64,000 nt of DNA from Colwellia demingiae (GCF_007954275.1 NZ_VOLT01000003.1:520669-584668), one strand, 5' to 3'. Shown: positions 50,357 through 61,049, numbered from the stretch's first letter. Program-made: numbers and translations. Notes: generated from the sequence alone by a model not told the origin.

Positions 50357-52963
50357 TTAAGCCAGTTTTTCTGATAACCATGCTGAGACGCTTTCAAGTG
50401 CTGAAGTTATGTTTTCAGGCTGACTACCACCCGCTTGAGCCATATCAGGACGACCACCACCTTTACCACCAACTTGTTGCGCAACCATATTAACAAGGTC
50501 ACCCGCTTTAACTCGCCCTACTAAATCTTTAGTAACACCGGCAATTAAGCCAACTTTAGGACCATTTGCTGTAGCCAACATAATAACGCCTGACTGCATT
50601 TTATTTTTAAGTTCATCAACCATGCCGCGTAAGGCTTTACTTTCTACGCCACCTAAATCAGCAATAAGAACCTTAACGCCATTAATTTCAATGGTGTTAT
50701 TAACTAAATCAGACCCTGCTTGTGCTGCGAGCTCTTGTTTAAGTTGTCCAATTTCCTTTTCAAGCTGCTTAGAGCGACTAACAAGTAACTCTACTTTACT
50801 ACTAACATTGGTTACATCACTTTTAACCAGCGCTGCAATATTAGTTAAAGAAGCGGTCTGTTGATTAATAAAATCAAGTGCACCTGTGCCCGTAACAGCT
50901 TCAATACGACGAACACCTGCTGCAATACCAGATTCAGACACGATTTTTAAGAAACCGATATCACCGGTTCTATTAACATGCACACCACCACAAAGCTCTA
51001 TTGAAAAATCACCTAGTGTGACTACACGAACTTCATCATCATACTTCTCACCAAAGAGTGCCATAGCACCTTTTGCTTTAGCTTCTTCGATATACATTGA
51101 TTCGGTTTGTTTTGCGTGGTTACGACGAATTTCATTGTTAACCATTTGTTCAACATCATGCAATTCTTGGGCTGTAACGCCTTCAAAATGAGAGAAATCA
51201 AAACGTAATTTATCACTATCACATAATGAACCTTTCTGAGTAACATGGTCACCTAGTACTTTGCGCAATGCTTCATGCAATAAATGTGTTGCAGTATGGT
51301 TTTTAACAATTGCAGCTCTGCGATCAACATTAATTTCAGCTTTTACTCGACGATTTAGACCAACATCAGTATGTGCGGTACCTCTATGGGCAAAAGCATT
51401 ACCTAACTTAATCGTATCCGAGACTTCAAATATTCCACCATCTAGATGTAGTAAACCACTATCACCTACTTGACCACCTGATTCAGCGTAGAATGGCGTG
51501 TGATCTAATATCACAATACCTTGCTCACCCGAGCTTAATTGATTTACTGGGTCATGATCTTCGCTATTGAATAACTCAACTACAGTCGCTGAATATGAAT
51601 CATTGTCGTAACCTTTAAACTCTGTTTTATGATCAGACTTAAGTTGCTGATTATAATCAGTACCAAATTGGCTAGCTTGTTGTGCGCGTTCACGCTGCTG
51701 GCCCATGGCTACATCAAAACCATTATGGTCAATTTTCAATTGACGTTCACGAGCAATATCTGCCGTTAAATCAGCTGGGAAACCATAAGTATCATAGAGC
51801 TTAAATACATCATCACCTTTGATGGTATCGCCTGACAAGTTGTCTAATATATCTTCAAGAAGAATCATGCCGCGATCTAGTGTTCGACCAAATTGCTCTT
51901 CTTCGATACGTAAAAGTTTTTCAATAATCGCTTGCTGCTGAAGCAACTCAGGGTAAGCGTCACCCATTTGTTCAATTAACGAAGCAACAAGTTTATGGAA
52001 GAAGTTCCCTTTAGCTTCTAATTTATGACCATGACGGATAGCACGACGAATAATACGACGAAGTACATAACCACGACCTTCATTTGATGGCACCACACCA
52101 TCAACAATTAAAAAACTACATGAACGAATGTGATCACTAATAACACGCAGTGATTTATGTTCAAGATCATTACAACCAAGTAAGGCCGCAGTATCTTTAA
52201 TTAATGCTTGGAAAATATCTATTTCATAGTTACTGTGCACGTTTTGCATGATTGCAGAAATACGCTCTAAGCCCATGCCTGTGTCAATCGATGGGTTAGG
52301 CAATGGCTCCATAGTACCGTCATTTTGACGATTAAATTGCATGAACACTATGTTCCATATTTCAATAAAACGATCGCCATCTTCATCTGGTGATCCTGGA
52401 GGTCCACCAAAAACATCTTCTCCGTGATCATAAAATATTTCAGAACATGGTCCACATGGACCCGTATCACCCATAGACCAAAAGTTATCTTGAGCGCCTA
52501 TACGAATAACACGCTCAGCTGGTACACCAACTTTTTCAATCCAAATTTTCTCTGCTTCATCATCTTCATCGAAAACAGTGATAGTCAATTTTTCTTTTGG
52601 AATTTGTAAAACTTGTGTCAAAAAATCCCAAGCAAAGAAAATAGCTTCTTCTTTAAAGTAATCACCAAAGCTGAAGTTACCCATCATTTCAAAAAATGTA
52701 TGATGACGGGCTGTATAGCCAACATTCTCTAAATCGTTATGCTTACCACCGGCTCGTACACAACGTTGTGCAGAGGTTGCTCGGGTATAGCTACGTGTCT
52801 CAGCACCTAAAAATACATCTTTAAAAGGAACCATGCCCGCATTGGTAAACAATAACGTTGCATCATTACCAGGAACTAGTGAGCTACTTTTAACTATTTG
52901 GTGTTGTTTGGTTGCAAAAAAATCTAAAAATGCCTGACGGACTTCGGCTGTGCTTTTAATCAT
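50357..52963 (-). CDS. alaS: Alanyl-tRNA synthetase
   Basis: Charges tRNA(Ala). Class II catalytic core ([58 protein letters not shown]), tRNA recognition domain, editing domain with zinc-binding [11 protein letters not shown] and [10 protein letters not shown], and the C-Ala coiled coil ending [13 protein letters not shown]. 868 aa, normal. Upstream lies the remnant of recX; recA, usual neighbour in this order, is not in the window. Confidence 0.98.
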   Translation of the reverse strand: MIKSTAEVRQAFLDFFATKQHQIVKSSSLVPGNDATLLFTNAGMVPFKDVFLGAETRSYTRATSAQRCVRAGGKHNDLENVGYTARHHTFFEMMGNFSFGDYFKEEAIFFAWDFLTQVLQIPKEKLTITVFDEDDEAEKIWIEKVGVPAERVIRIGAQDNFWSMGDTGPCGPCSEIFYDHGEDVFGGPPGSPDEDGDRFIEIWNIVFMQFNRQNDGTMEPLPNPSIDTGMGLERISAIMQNVHSNYEIDIFQALIKDTAALLGCNDLEHKSLRVISDHIRSCSFLIVDGVVPSNEGRGYVLRRIIRRAIRHGHKLEAKGNFFHKLVASLIEQMGDAYPELLQQQAIIEKLLRIEEEQFGRTLDRGMILLEDILDNLSGDTIKGDDVFKLYDTYGFPADLTADIARERQLKIDHNGFDVAMGQQRERAQQASQFGTDYNQQLKSDHKTEFKGYDNDSYSATVVELFNSEDHDPVNQLSSGEQGIVILDHTPFYAESGGQVGDSGLLHLDGGIFEVSDTIKLGNAFAHRGTAHTDVGLNRRVKAEINVDRRAAIVKNHTATHLLHEALRKVLGDHVTQKGSLCDSDKLRFDFSHFEGVTAQELHDVEQMVNNEIRRNHAKQTESMYIEEAKAKGAMALFGEKYDDEVRVVTLGDFSIELCGGVHVNRTGDIGFLKIVSESGIAAGVRRIEAVTGTGALDFINQQTASLTNIAALVKSDVTNVSSKVELLVSRSKQLEKEIGQLKQELAAQAGSDLVNNTIEINGVKVLIADLGGVESKALRGMVDELKNKMQSGVIMLATANGPKVGLIAGVTKDLVGRVKAGDLVNMVAQQVGGKGGGRPDMAQAGGSQPENITSALESVSAWLSEKLA

Positions 52964-53022
52964 GGGATACTCAACAAATCGATTTAGGTCTATGTTAATT
53001 CGGGTCTATTTTAATTCTGGTT

Positions 53023-53462
53023 TTATTCTAATATCGCAGAAATTTCATTACTTGAATAACCACGGTATTATAAAAACGAATCTTCTTGGCTTGTTCTTTT
53101 TGTGCTGCTTTCTTATCAAGCTGACATTCTGTATTTTTATCAACAGAGTGTTTGGCACTAAAACGCTTATTATACGCAAGCTCAGCTTGAAGATACCAAT
53201 CAATTTCACAACTTTCACGCAATTTTTGGATAATTGTTGTGCAGATGCCTTTTTGTTAGAGTTCATTGGCTATGTAAAGCCAATCATAGCCACGATTCAA
53301 TTGATATCGACAGCGACAGGCAGCAAAGCGCTCATCACTCAAATAGTCTTTTTTAGCTATGGTTTCGATAGCCGCATCAATATCTGTTGACGAAAAATCA
53401 CGAAGGGATAGTTTTTGTAGCAGATCTAGTTTCGAATGCTCTCGTCGCTCTAATAAACTCAT
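53023..53462 (-). pseudogene. recX: recX pseudogene (in-frame TAA and a frameshift)
   Basis: RecX modulates RecA filaments. The N-terminal part (LLERREHSKLDLLQKLSLRD ... DYLSDERFAACRCRYQLNRG) is clear, then a TAA at 53256-53258 falls where RecX has a codon before QKGI (read here NEL, stop, QKGICTT). The same frame continues through CEIDWYLQAEL. Near 53068-53077 the conserved RF(L)Y-YRGYSSNEISAIL C-terminus moves to another frame (about one base lost). Two independent lesions argue for a true pseudogene. No good start codon lies upstream of 53462, where dinB ends 50 bp away. Confidence 0.85.
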
Positions 53463-53513
53463 AGCACAATGAAATGCCTTTTTTTCAATACCACTCGGCT
53501 GTGATAATAAGTG

Positions 53514-54539
53514 CTATAACGAAAAAGACAACTGCTGACTTTCGCCTGGACTATCAGCAAAGCCAAGTGTTAGACCGACAAGTCGTACACCTCGTTTATT
53601 TGACCGGCTGTATGCCTTTGATAATAAACTGAGAAAAAGGGCTTCCTGACATTCGTTACTCTGTGTTTCTACGGTTGTTTGATTAAAATCAGCAAACTTA
53701 AGCTTCACACCTTGCCTAATGATTTCTCTATTACTGTGGGGGACAAGTCGAGTGAGTAATTTTTGATATAAGGAATCGATAACAAGCTTACACTCATCTT
53801 GGGTAGATATATCGTGTGCCAATGTTGTTTCGATGGCGAGAGACTTACGTTGCCGGCTAACTTCTAACTCTCGATTATCGACACCATGGGACTTTAAGTA
53901 CAAGCTATTAGCAAATTTACCGACAATATTTTGTAGCGCCCGAATATTACTTTCACGCACATCTGCGCAGGTTACATAACCATGCCTATTTAATTTTTCA
54001 AATGTTTTTGGACCAATACCAGGTATTTTCTTTAGTGAAAGTTGTTCGACAAAGTTAGCGACTTTATCTGGAGTAATAACGCATTGGCCATTAGGTTTAT
54101 TTTCATCACTGGCAATTTTTGCTAAAAATTTATTCGGTGCAATACCTGCCGATGCCGTTAAGTTTAATTCATTAAAGATATCAGCTCTAATTTTCTCAGC
54201 AATAAGCGTAGCACTGCCCTGACACATTGTTGCATCAGTGACATCCAGATAGGCTTCATCTAAAGATAAAGGTTCAATGAGATCGGTATACCGAGAAAAT
54301 ATTTCTCTAATATTTTTGGAAGTTTCTTTATATACATCCATGCGGCCATGAACAATTTTAAGGTGTGGGCAAAGCTGTTTCGCTTTAATCGCTGGCATGG
54401 CAGCACGCACACCAAACTGACGAGCTTGATAATTACTAGTACACAAAACACTTCGCGGACCATCACCACCAACAGCCAATGGGATATTTTGATATTCAGG
54501 AAAATCTCGCATTTCAATAGCAGCATAAAAGCAGTCCAT
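53514..54539 (-). CDS. dinB: DNA polymerase IV (Y family), 5' end truncated
   Basis: Error-prone translesion polymerase. The protein MDCFYAAIEMRDFPEYQNIP... carries YSLDEAYLDVT-type palm residues (LIEPLSLDEAYLDV), the thumb hairpin-helix-hairpin (LKKIPGIGPKTFEKL) and the little finger; 341 aa. Normal DinB begins about eight residues earlier (pattern KIIHIDMDCFYAA) and the Asp before the Met is a catalytic metal ligand. Here that GAT codon is directly preceded by an in-frame TAA, so translation must start at the ATG and lack this Asp. The island begins at this point. Probably inactive or reduced. The C-terminus is intact. Confidence 0.88.
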   Translation of the reverse strand: MDCFYAAIEMRDFPEYQNIPLAVGGDGPRSVLCTSNYQARQFGVRAAMPAIKAKQLCPHLKIVHGRMDVYKETSKNIREIFSRYTDLIEPLSLDEAYLDVTDATMCQGSATLIAEKIRADIFNELNLTASAGIAPNKFLAKIASDENKPNGQCVITPDKVANFVEQLSLKKIPGIGPKTFEKLNRHGYVTCADVRESNIRALQNIVGKFANSLYLKSHGVDNRELEVSRQRKSLAIETTLAHDISTQDECKLVIDSLYQKLLTRLVPHSNREIIRQGVKLKFADFNQTTVETQSNECQEALFLSLLSKAYSRSNKRGVRLVGLTLGFADSPGESQQLSFSL

Positions 54540-54542
54540 ATC

Positions 54543-54638
54543 TTATCTAACCTTGTTTTATTTACCTTAATATCTTGACGGAATAGATTTATATTACAAT
54601 ACCATTAATATACGTCAAGAAAAATCAGGTTAGGATAA
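54543..54638. other. Putative island end (attachment/recombinase-arm region)
   Basis: The spacer between dinB and the first recombinase contains two nested inverted repeat pairs: TTATCTAACC (54543) with GGTTAGGATAA (54628), and CTTGACG (54574) with CGTCAAG (54613). Such symmetry suits recombinase arm sites at an element tip. The minus-strand TTGACG with TAATAT 16 bases on is also a plausible promoter toward dinB. Exact crossover base unknown. Confidence 0.5.
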
Positions 54639-54642
54639 TTAG

Positions 54643-55791
54643 ATGATTGAATGCAAGAAAGTCGAAGGAATTGAGTTTGGACTACGCACACTAACATCAT
54701 ACGTTTTATTGCAAGACGGATTACCCCTCGTAGTGCCAACTGCATTCCTATTTAATACTGCGAAAAATAACAAATTTACAACTGTTGACACTTATCAAAA
54801 CCTGATCAAGCAATTTTTCACTGGGATTGAGAGGTCTAAAAGAGCTGATGGTTCTTTTAGCGATTGGAACTCATTAACCGATAATGAAATGTCCGGCTAC
54901 CTCTATGGCCATTTACAACAGAAAAAAAAACTCAAGGATAGCTCAATAGAATTGCATATCGCTGCCATATCCGGATTCTATCGTTATGCGTATGCTCACG
55001 GTTTTACTGCTCGTATTCCTGACTTTTCGTTTTCTTATCAAGAGGCAAATGACAAATCAACTTACCTTCGTAATATTTCAACAGAAATGCACGACGTGTA
55101 CTTTACCGAAAAAGAATTCAAAGACAAGTTAGTTAGTCAGGTGAAGGAAAAATGTGGCTTTAATCGTGAACGGAATGAACTAATTCTGGCACTTGGTTAC
55201 ATGGCAGGCTTTCGCACCTTTGAGGTTACGCAGGAAGAAAACATGAATGTTGAAAACCTCAGGGAAAAATTACCTAAGGTTGAAAATCGATTGCCTTCTA
55301 CACTAGAATTCGACGTGTACGGCAAGGGCAGTGTATACCGCACTGTTATTTTCCCTGTTAGTTTAGTGGATATAATTTACAAATTTTTATGGGGTCGGGC
55401 AAAACACATTAAAAATGGGAATTTGATTTGTCGTAAAAATGGCAAGCGCCTTATAGGCGAGAGCTTCGCCACCAAATTATTTCGTAAATGTGCAGACCGT
55501 TATTGTATCCGTCCAGAAGTCACGCCTAAAGAGCGTCAGCGTTGGAAAGACAGCACCTATCACAAAGGACGAAAATGTTTTGCAACCAATGCTGTTGCTT
55601 TGTGTATAGAATTAGGAAAAGACCCTTGGGTCTACGTACCACAGTGGATGGGGCACACAGACAAACAAATCACCTTTGGATACATCTACTTTGACGCACT
55701 GCTTAATAAACGAGAAGGCAAACTAGCCGAATTAAGTCTTGAAAATACTCAATATGGCAAACGTCATTACGCAAAAAAAGGAAATAAATGA
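54643..55791 (+). CDS. Tyrosine recombinase 1 of a three-recombinase island (GinA/TnpA-like)
   Basis: Site-specific recombinase, 382 aa, with an N-terminal SAM-like DNA-binding half and a catalytic half. Catalytic Arg in YMAGFRTFEVT, the H-x-x-R in TYHKGRKCFATN, His in QWMGHTD and the nucleophilic Tyr in TFGYIYF. The stop overlaps the next start (ATGA-type 4-base overlap). The cluster of three recombinases plus a small protein matches GInt islands and the tnpABC of Tn554. It reads away from dinB, at the extreme end of the island. Confidence 0.88.
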   Translation: MIECKKVEGIEFGLRTLTSYVLLQDGLPLVVPTAFLFNTAKNNKFTTVDTYQNLIKQFFTGIERSKRADGSFSDWNSLTDNEMSGYLYGHLQQKKKLKDSSIELHIAAISGFYRYAYAHGFTARIPDFSFSYQEANDKSTYLRNISTEMHDVYFTEKEFKDKLVSQVKEKCGFNRERNELILALGYMAGFRTFEVTQEENMNVENLREKLPKVENRLPSTLEFDVYGKGSVYRTVIFPVSLVDIIYKFLWGRAKHIKNGNLICRKNGKRLIGESFATKLFRKCADRYCIRPEVTPKERQRWKDSTYHKGRKCFATNAVALCIELGKDPWVYVPQWMGHTDKQITFGYIYFDALLNKREGKLAELSLENTQYGKRHYAKKGNK

Positions 55792-58034
55792 TGAGTTTTG
55801 ATGAAATAGCCGATGCCACTGGGAGTCGTGAGTCTAATGATGCAACATTTATATCCCTTGAAACAATGGCACCCGCTACCGTAATTCCGATCAGAGTATC
55901 AGAGACAGAGGTAATAGTAAGTGGTCGGGCTTCAGGCACTAAAAAATCGAGTTTTAAAAAACTTAGCATCCCAGCAGGGTATGAAAACCTTCACATTATG
56001 CGTAATGTAATTTTGTATTTGCAATCAGCGGACTTTTTGTCAAAATCACTTACAACGAGATATAACGAGGTCAGGTCGCAGGAGAAGTTCTTTGAATTTA
56101 TAGCCGAGCAAACACAGTATTTGAAAGATGGTGTACCGCTTAATGTGTATGAAGAATACCTTCGGTATCGAAAGAAACAAACAAAAAAAGGTTTCTATGG
56201 CGAAATGCTCCATATCGTTGAACCTACAAAATGGCTGTTAAAGCAAAAAAATCACGCTTTACTTCCCGTATTTACTACCGATTTTATGTCGTATCTGGTG
56301 TTTGCGCCAGATCTTCCTCCCCCGAACGACACACCGACTCAGTCATTAGTAGATTTATTTGGTGCGCGGAACTGCCCGTACAATGATAGTGATATGATCA
56401 AGGCGCTTCGCCTTGAGTGTTGTTTCATCAATGAAAAGCTTGGCGCTATGCGGTCTGGTTTATTGCAGGATAAAGTTCTTCAACAATGGGTAGATAAACT
56501 AAAAACAAACAATCTGCTCAATCACAAGTTTTCATCATATTATCAACCTTCTTTGACTATAAACACTAAGCACATTTCCAGTAAAATAAACGCTGATAAA
56601 TATCAAATAATACAGGATGCCTATAATCATCTCTATAAGGTTATATTAGAGCAAGAAAACCCTCTTACCATTGAGTGGTTACTCCAACATGAACTGCCTG
56701 TCGCGCCTGACTTAGATAGCGAAACAGCTAAAATAGCTTGGGCAAAGAGATTCTTCGACAAGGAAAAAGGAAGAATAGTTACTTTTCAGATTAATTTAAA
56801 AAAAGTTCAGATAGTCAGCCTGAATGCATTGACGTTTCGGTTCCTCAATAGGCCATCCGATATAGAAACATTTTCAATTCAATGTTTGTTAGCTGCCGAT
56901 TCAATCCAACGAGGTGGTTTAGATCAGCACGCATTAGTAGATTTCTCAATTACAGATAAGAGTCTGCAACTTGGATATGGCAAAGGCCGCCGAAATACGA
57001 CCTCAGCAACGGCCATTTACAGCAGAAAAAACATCGTACATAACACCTTGAAAAACCATCATGAATTGATGTCAGAAGCACAAAGCTTTACCCCTAATTC
57101 CGAGCAAGGCGATACCTTGGTCTATAATTGGAAAGCAATAGGGAAAGGCCAAATTTCGTCCGGTTATACTGAGCTTAATTCGTTCATGTCACTTTTACTG
57201 GACAGAAAAACGCAACTGAACGCTCAATTTTCGGAAGAAGTCGGTGACGAAGGTAAGCCCTTTTTATGGCTACTAGAAAGGTTGGTTAAGCAGAATAATA
57301 AAAATCGGTTGGAACAAAACGAGTATGCAAAAAAAAACAGATCGAGAAAAAAGCGTGGTTTGAATGAACTAAAATTCAAAACGAAGCATTCAAAAATAGC
57401 TTTAAGCCCTGCCGCTATTTCAATGTCACGCAAGCGTATGGATGATAGCACCCATATTTATCAAAAAGGGAGTGAACCAACCAGCGATGCCGACTCATAC
57501 GGTTCGGCTGAAACCAGAGCCGAATTAACTGCTCATTCCAAAGAAACGAAAGCCAATGTTTACAATGACCGCAGCAATTCACCTCAGAAAATAGAGTCTA
57601 TGCGCAGATTCGGTGCGCAAGTCGGGGAACAGTATGAAAAAGAAGCATTGAAAATCAGTGAATATATCAAAAGTGCAAAAGTAGTCGATATGCAACAAGT
57701 ACGCAAAATCCTGGATATCAGTAACTCCAAAGACGAGTTTGAAGAAATGCTTGAATCCTTAGATCTGGACACTGAGATCTGGGGCGGTATCAACCATCAA
57801 GGTCAAACCCTTATTGTAACCACTAAAATCACCGCTGCGCTTATCACTGGATACATTGCCCACATCAAAAAAGAACTGCATTCAGTGCGCTTGGATAGCG
57901 AGAAAAAAGCATCAAAGTGGCGAATTAATCTAGCCTACTTAAGTGAGATGCTTGAGCAATTCCCCTCCCATTTACAGCAAGCAGGCAAAGATATGCTGGC
58001 TGAATTTGACATCCCATACCCTTCACTGCTTTAG
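55788..58034 (+). CDS. Tyrosine recombinase 2 (GinB-like, 748 aa)
   Basis: Large recombinase-family protein. Catalytic-type residues are recognisable late in the sequence: Arg in ADSIQRGGLDQHAL and the H-S-x-x-T-x-x-x-Y pattern in TAHSKETKANVYNDRS, where the Tyr would be the nucleophile. A basic linker (AKKNRSRKKRGLNELKFKTK) precedes it. The long N-terminal half is unlike Xer. Overlaps the first recombinase by 4 bases and is 12 bases from the third, so one transcript. Confidence 0.78.
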   Translation: MMSFDEIADATGSRESNDATFISLETMAPATVIPIRVSETEVIVSGRASGTKKSSFKKLSIPAGYENLHIMRNVILYLQSADFLSKSLTTRYNEVRSQEKFFEFIAEQTQYLKDGVPLNVYEEYLRYRKKQTKKGFYGEMLHIVEPTKWLLKQKNHALLPVFTTDFMSYLVFAPDLPPPNDTPTQSLVDLFGARNCPYNDSDMIKALRLECCFINEKLGAMRSGLLQDKVLQQWVDKLKTNNLLNHKFSSYYQPSLTINTKHISSKINADKYQIIQDAYNHLYKVILEQENPLTIEWLLQHELPVAPDLDSETAKIAWAKRFFDKEKGRIVTFQINLKKVQIVSLNALTFRFLNRPSDIETFSIQCLLAADSIQRGGLDQHALVDFSITDKSLQLGYGKGRRNTTSATAIYSRKNIVHNTLKNHHELMSEAQSFTPNSEQGDTLVYNWKAIGKGQISSGYTELNSFMSLLLDRKTQLNAQFSEEVGDEGKPFLWLLERLVKQNNKNRLEQNEYAKKNRSRKKRGLNELKFKTKHSKIALSPAAISMSRKRMDDSTHIYQKGSEPTSDADSYGSAETRAELTAHSKETKANVYNDRSNSPQKIESMRRFGAQVGEQYEKEALKISEYIKSAKVVDMQQVRKILDISNSKDEFEEMLESLDLDTEIWGGINHQGQTLIVTTKITAALITGYIAHIKKELHSVRLDSEKKASKWRINLAYLSEMLEQFPSHLQQAGKDMLAEFDIPYPSLL

Positions 58035-58046
58035 GAGCAATACTCA

Positions 58047-60068
58047 ATGAATATCAATTTAATGCAAACCAATATAGCTCCTTTAGGGCATGACAACGAT
58101 TCTCCGAAACTCATCAACAAGTTAACTGATGATGTATTTAAAATCACCGACAATATATCAGGCGAGGTAAAAGACTTGGACGTTGCCTTGCCTGATGCCA
58201 ATAAATCATGGCGAATATGGGGAAGGCAAATGCTGATTAATGCCTGTGGGGGCTATGTTTCCCCTAACACGCAAGCATTAAGCGCAAGATATTCAATGGT
58301 AACTTCGGATCTTATAAAAATAAAAAAACTCACTGCATGGGCAACCAAACATTATCCTGGCAGGCCGCTAACTCAGTGGGGAGAATCCGAATGTGCATTT
58401 TTTGTAAATGCATTCGCATTTAATGAAATTGAAGAGACAGGTAGGCATGATCGCTTTAAGGTGCAGGAGTTATTTGCATTCAAGACAATAGATAAAACTC
58501 TAACTTTCTTAAAAAATACTGGCACATATTATCGCAAGGGATTGTTGAATGATGGCTTACTGGTATCTCTCCCTAAAGATTTTACCCAAACGGTGCTGAA
58601 ACAGCAGCTCATTGATATGGGCGTAGATTATGTTGCATGGTTAAAAGGAGGGAGTTACGCCAGGTTCCCCTTGGAGATCAGTATGCTTCTTCTCAGCGAG
58701 GCGATTGAAATCTTACGCCGCCCCAGCACGCATCTATTGCAAGCGTATTTCCGCACCCAACGAGGTGAATTTAAGCTGCACGCTCAGGAGGTGGTTTTTA
58801 ATGGGGTAAAAGGGGCAGAGCCTAGACTTAAGCAGTATCTAAAGGGGGAGGTTTTAAGCAAACGCCAAATGTGGGGGAAGAATAAAGACCTTAACAATAC
58901 AATTCCACACTTTGTTTCTAAGGTTGAGGAAGAATACGCTAAATTACAAGGGCTTGATAAGCCACTCCCTTTTAGTGACATCTTCACCTTGAAAGGGAAC
59001 AAACATGTTAGCGAGCTATGCGTGGAAGTCTATGATGCTTGCCTGATTGTCTTCCTCTGTCTCACAGGTATCCGCGTTCACGAAATATCCAATCTCGAGG
59101 CTGATGATTACGATATTAAAGCGGACGGAACTTGGATGTTTCGCACTAATATCAATAAAACACACTTCGGGTGTAGCGAAATGCGTAGCATGTCAGGATT
59201 GGTAGCGGAAGCCGCAATGATACTCAATGATTTGAGTTATGTGACCAAGCGCGGCCACACTGACGAAGCGAGCACGCATTTATTCGGACAATACTTTAAG
59301 GCCGCTCACTTCGACACTGCCCCATCAGACATCAAAGCAAGAAGGTTAGGTATTGGCACTTCTAGTATGAGACAACGTATTCAGATATTTTACGAAACTT
59401 TAATTAAAAAACATGGCGAGCATCTGCGTCAAATTTGTGAAGGCATCAATGCCCACGGCTTCCGACATTGTTTTGCTGAGTTTGCAATCAGGCGCTTTGA
59501 TGGTGATGTTTTGGAGGCTATACGCCAACATTTTCGTCACCGTGTAGGTAGTGCATTCACAACCGATTACACTGATGGCAAGGGCTTTGCTGACATCAGT
59601 CAGGGCGCGGAGCGCAGATATATCAAGGAGTTACTGCATCGCATGGTAGGTGAAGATGCAAGCGATTTTACCGGAGCTATGGCGCTGCACGTTCGGCGTG
59701 AAGTCAATAAAATGGCATTTAGAAACCCAGATGAATTAGATGAATTTCTTAATGATTTGAGCAATGATTTTGACTCTTTAACACCGCACGAGTTCGGTTT
59801 TTGCCTAGTGTTGACAGAAACTAGACATCTATCAAAATGTCTAGATAAAAAAACGGGTGTACCTAATCTCCTTGAGGGATGTTTTGAACTGTGCTCAGGA
59901 TGCCATCATTCATTTAGAAGCAAGAAGAGTAACCACGACAGTGTGTTGCGAAATGTACTCAGTCATGAGGATTTTTTAGACCGCTTTCCACTGAAAAATA
60001 GCCAGCATTTCAAAGTCAGTGAGCGATTGGTTGAACGTGGCAATAAAATTCTAGATGAAATGGAGTAG
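58047..60068 (+). CDS. Tyrosine recombinase 3 (GinC-like, 673 aa)
   Basis: Recombinase with catalytic Arg in CLTGIRVHEISNLEADDY, H-x-x-R in NAHGFRHCFAEF, then His in HFRHRVG and Tyr in TTDYTDG. The C-terminal end has a CFELCSGCHHSF cysteine/histidine cluster that may bind zinc. Together with the two preceding genes it forms the transposition/integration module. Spacing of 3 bases to the fourth gene supports a four-gene operon. Confidence 0.82.
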   Translation: MNINLMQTNIAPLGHDNDSPKLINKLTDDVFKITDNISGEVKDLDVALPDANKSWRIWGRQMLINACGGYVSPNTQALSARYSMVTSDLIKIKKLTAWATKHYPGRPLTQWGESECAFFVNAFAFNEIEETGRHDRFKVQELFAFKTIDKTLTFLKNTGTYYRKGLLNDGLLVSLPKDFTQTVLKQQLIDMGVDYVAWLKGGSYARFPLEISMLLLSEAIEILRRPSTHLLQAYFRTQRGEFKLHAQEVVFNGVKGAEPRLKQYLKGEVLSKRQMWGKNKDLNNTIPHFVSKVEEEYAKLQGLDKPLPFSDIFTLKGNKHVSELCVEVYDACLIVFLCLTGIRVHEISNLEADDYDIKADGTWMFRTNINKTHFGCSEMRSMSGLVAEAAMILNDLSYVTKRGHTDEASTHLFGQYFKAAHFDTAPSDIKARRLGIGTSSMRQRIQIFYETLIKKHGEHLRQICEGINAHGFRHCFAEFAIRRFDGDVLEAIRQHFRHRVGSAFTTDYTDGKGFADISQGAERRYIKELLHRMVGEDASDFTGAMALHVRREVNKMAFRNPDELDEFLNDLSNDFDSLTPHEFGFCLVLTETRHLSKCLDKKTGVPNLLEGCFELCSGCHHSFRSKKSNHDSVLRNVLSHEDFLDRFPLKNSQHFKVSERLVERGNKILDEME

Positions 60069-60071
60069 ATT

Positions 60072-60656
60072 ATGAAAAATTCAAAATTAGATAAATTAAG
60101 AAAAAAACCTGTCGAAGTGGAACTACCCGACTGGGTTAAATCAGGCAATAAAATGACTAGGAAGCTATATTATGCAACGATTGAACTGGTTGAAGAATTA
60201 AAAATACAGATTAAAAATGGGGTTTCTAAAGACCTTAAAGTTACAGACCGAACCCTAATTAACGCCCATATTGCTAAAAAAGCTGATGTTAGCGACACCA
60301 ACATTAGAAAAGATCGGCAAGAAGGCTTGTTTAAATTTATTAAAGAACAGAATGATATTTTACTAAATATGTGGACGCTAGACGGCCGACATCCGACTGA
60401 TGGACGCAGGATGTCTAAACCTGAGCTAGAAGTTGCTAAAAAATCCTTGCAGAGTGAAGTTAAGAACTTAGAGAATAAAAAGTACCATGAATTTTTCCGC
60501 GAGTTAATCAACTCGCAAGTGATAGTAGAACAAAGATCATTGGCAAAGAGATATGCAACATTACAAGCTGATTATAATACTGCGCAAGAAACTATTGCCA
60601 ATCTAAGGCTAGCGCAACAACAACTCATTAAACAATTAAGTGAAGCAAATAAGTGA
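60072..60656 (+). CDS. Small coiled-coil accessory protein of the recombinase module (GinD-like)
   Basis: 194-aa basic helical protein, MKNSKLDKLRKKPVEVELPD. The middle (TDRTLINAHIAKKADVSDTN) looks like a small helix-turn-helix. From about residue 115 a long coiled coil runs to the C-terminus (VKNLENKKYHEFFREL ... LRLAQQQLIKQL). In GInt islands the fourth essential gene encodes such a protein, and Tn554 has TnpC. I recognise the position and style, not a close homologue. Confidence 0.7.
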   Translation: MKNSKLDKLRKKPVEVELPDWVKSGNKMTRKLYYATIELVEELKIQIKNGVSKDLKVTDRTLINAHIAKKADVSDTNIRKDRQEGLFKFIKEQNDILLNMWTLDGRHPTDGRRMSKPELEVAKKSLQSEVKNLENKKYHEFFRELINSQVIVEQRSLAKRYATLQADYNTAQETIANLRLAQQQLIKQLSEANK

Positions 60657-60824
60657 AACGTATTGCGATGAGTCTAAATTTCATTAATGCTTTAACCAAG
60701 TTTATTTATTTCAATAATGAGGAACAGTCTTAAAGAAGTGACAGATTCTATGACCATTCCGGATTGGAGATATATATACAACTCGAAAGATAATGCAGCT
60801 AGTAGCTTAAAAATACTGTATGAA

Positions 60825-61049
60825 TTATGTTTTATCTTGATATAAAAATAATATTTCTATTTCTATATCAAGTGCCACTGCAAGGTAATTCACTTCGATA
60901 TCAGTAACGCCTCTTACATTTGATTCTATTTTAGCTAGCGTACTACGACTAATTCCCCAATCAATTAAGTTACATTTTGCAGCTAATTGTTCTTGGGTCC
61001 ATCCTTTTCTTTCACGAATGAGCCTTACGTTTTTTCCAATTATATTCAT
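60825..61049 (-). CDS. Xre family (HTH) transcriptional regulator, 74 aa
   Basis: A 74-aa Cro/CI-type DNA-binding protein: NVRLIRERKGWTQEQLAAKCNLIDWGISRSTLAKIESNVRGVTDIEVNYLAVAL is nearly the whole protein, helix-turn-helix at residues about 18-40. It is divergent from the cargo genes, and a perfect 18-bp palindrome lies 56 bp upstream. Likely controls itself and the downstream cargo, in the style of restriction-modification C proteins or toxin/antitoxin regulators. Confidence 0.85.
   Translation of the reverse strand: MNIIGKNVRLIRERKGWTQEQLAAKCNLIDWGISRSTLAKIESNVRGVTDIEVNYLAVALDIEIEILFLYQDKT

Noticed and set aside
50622..51191. 80- and 101-aa plus-strand ORFs opposite alaS
   Set aside because: Antisense shadows of a full-length, highly conserved synthetase.
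53028..53266. Two separate small genes in the recX region
   Set aside because: Their sequences are continuous pieces of one RecX frame and of its shadows, so a single pseudogene explains them.
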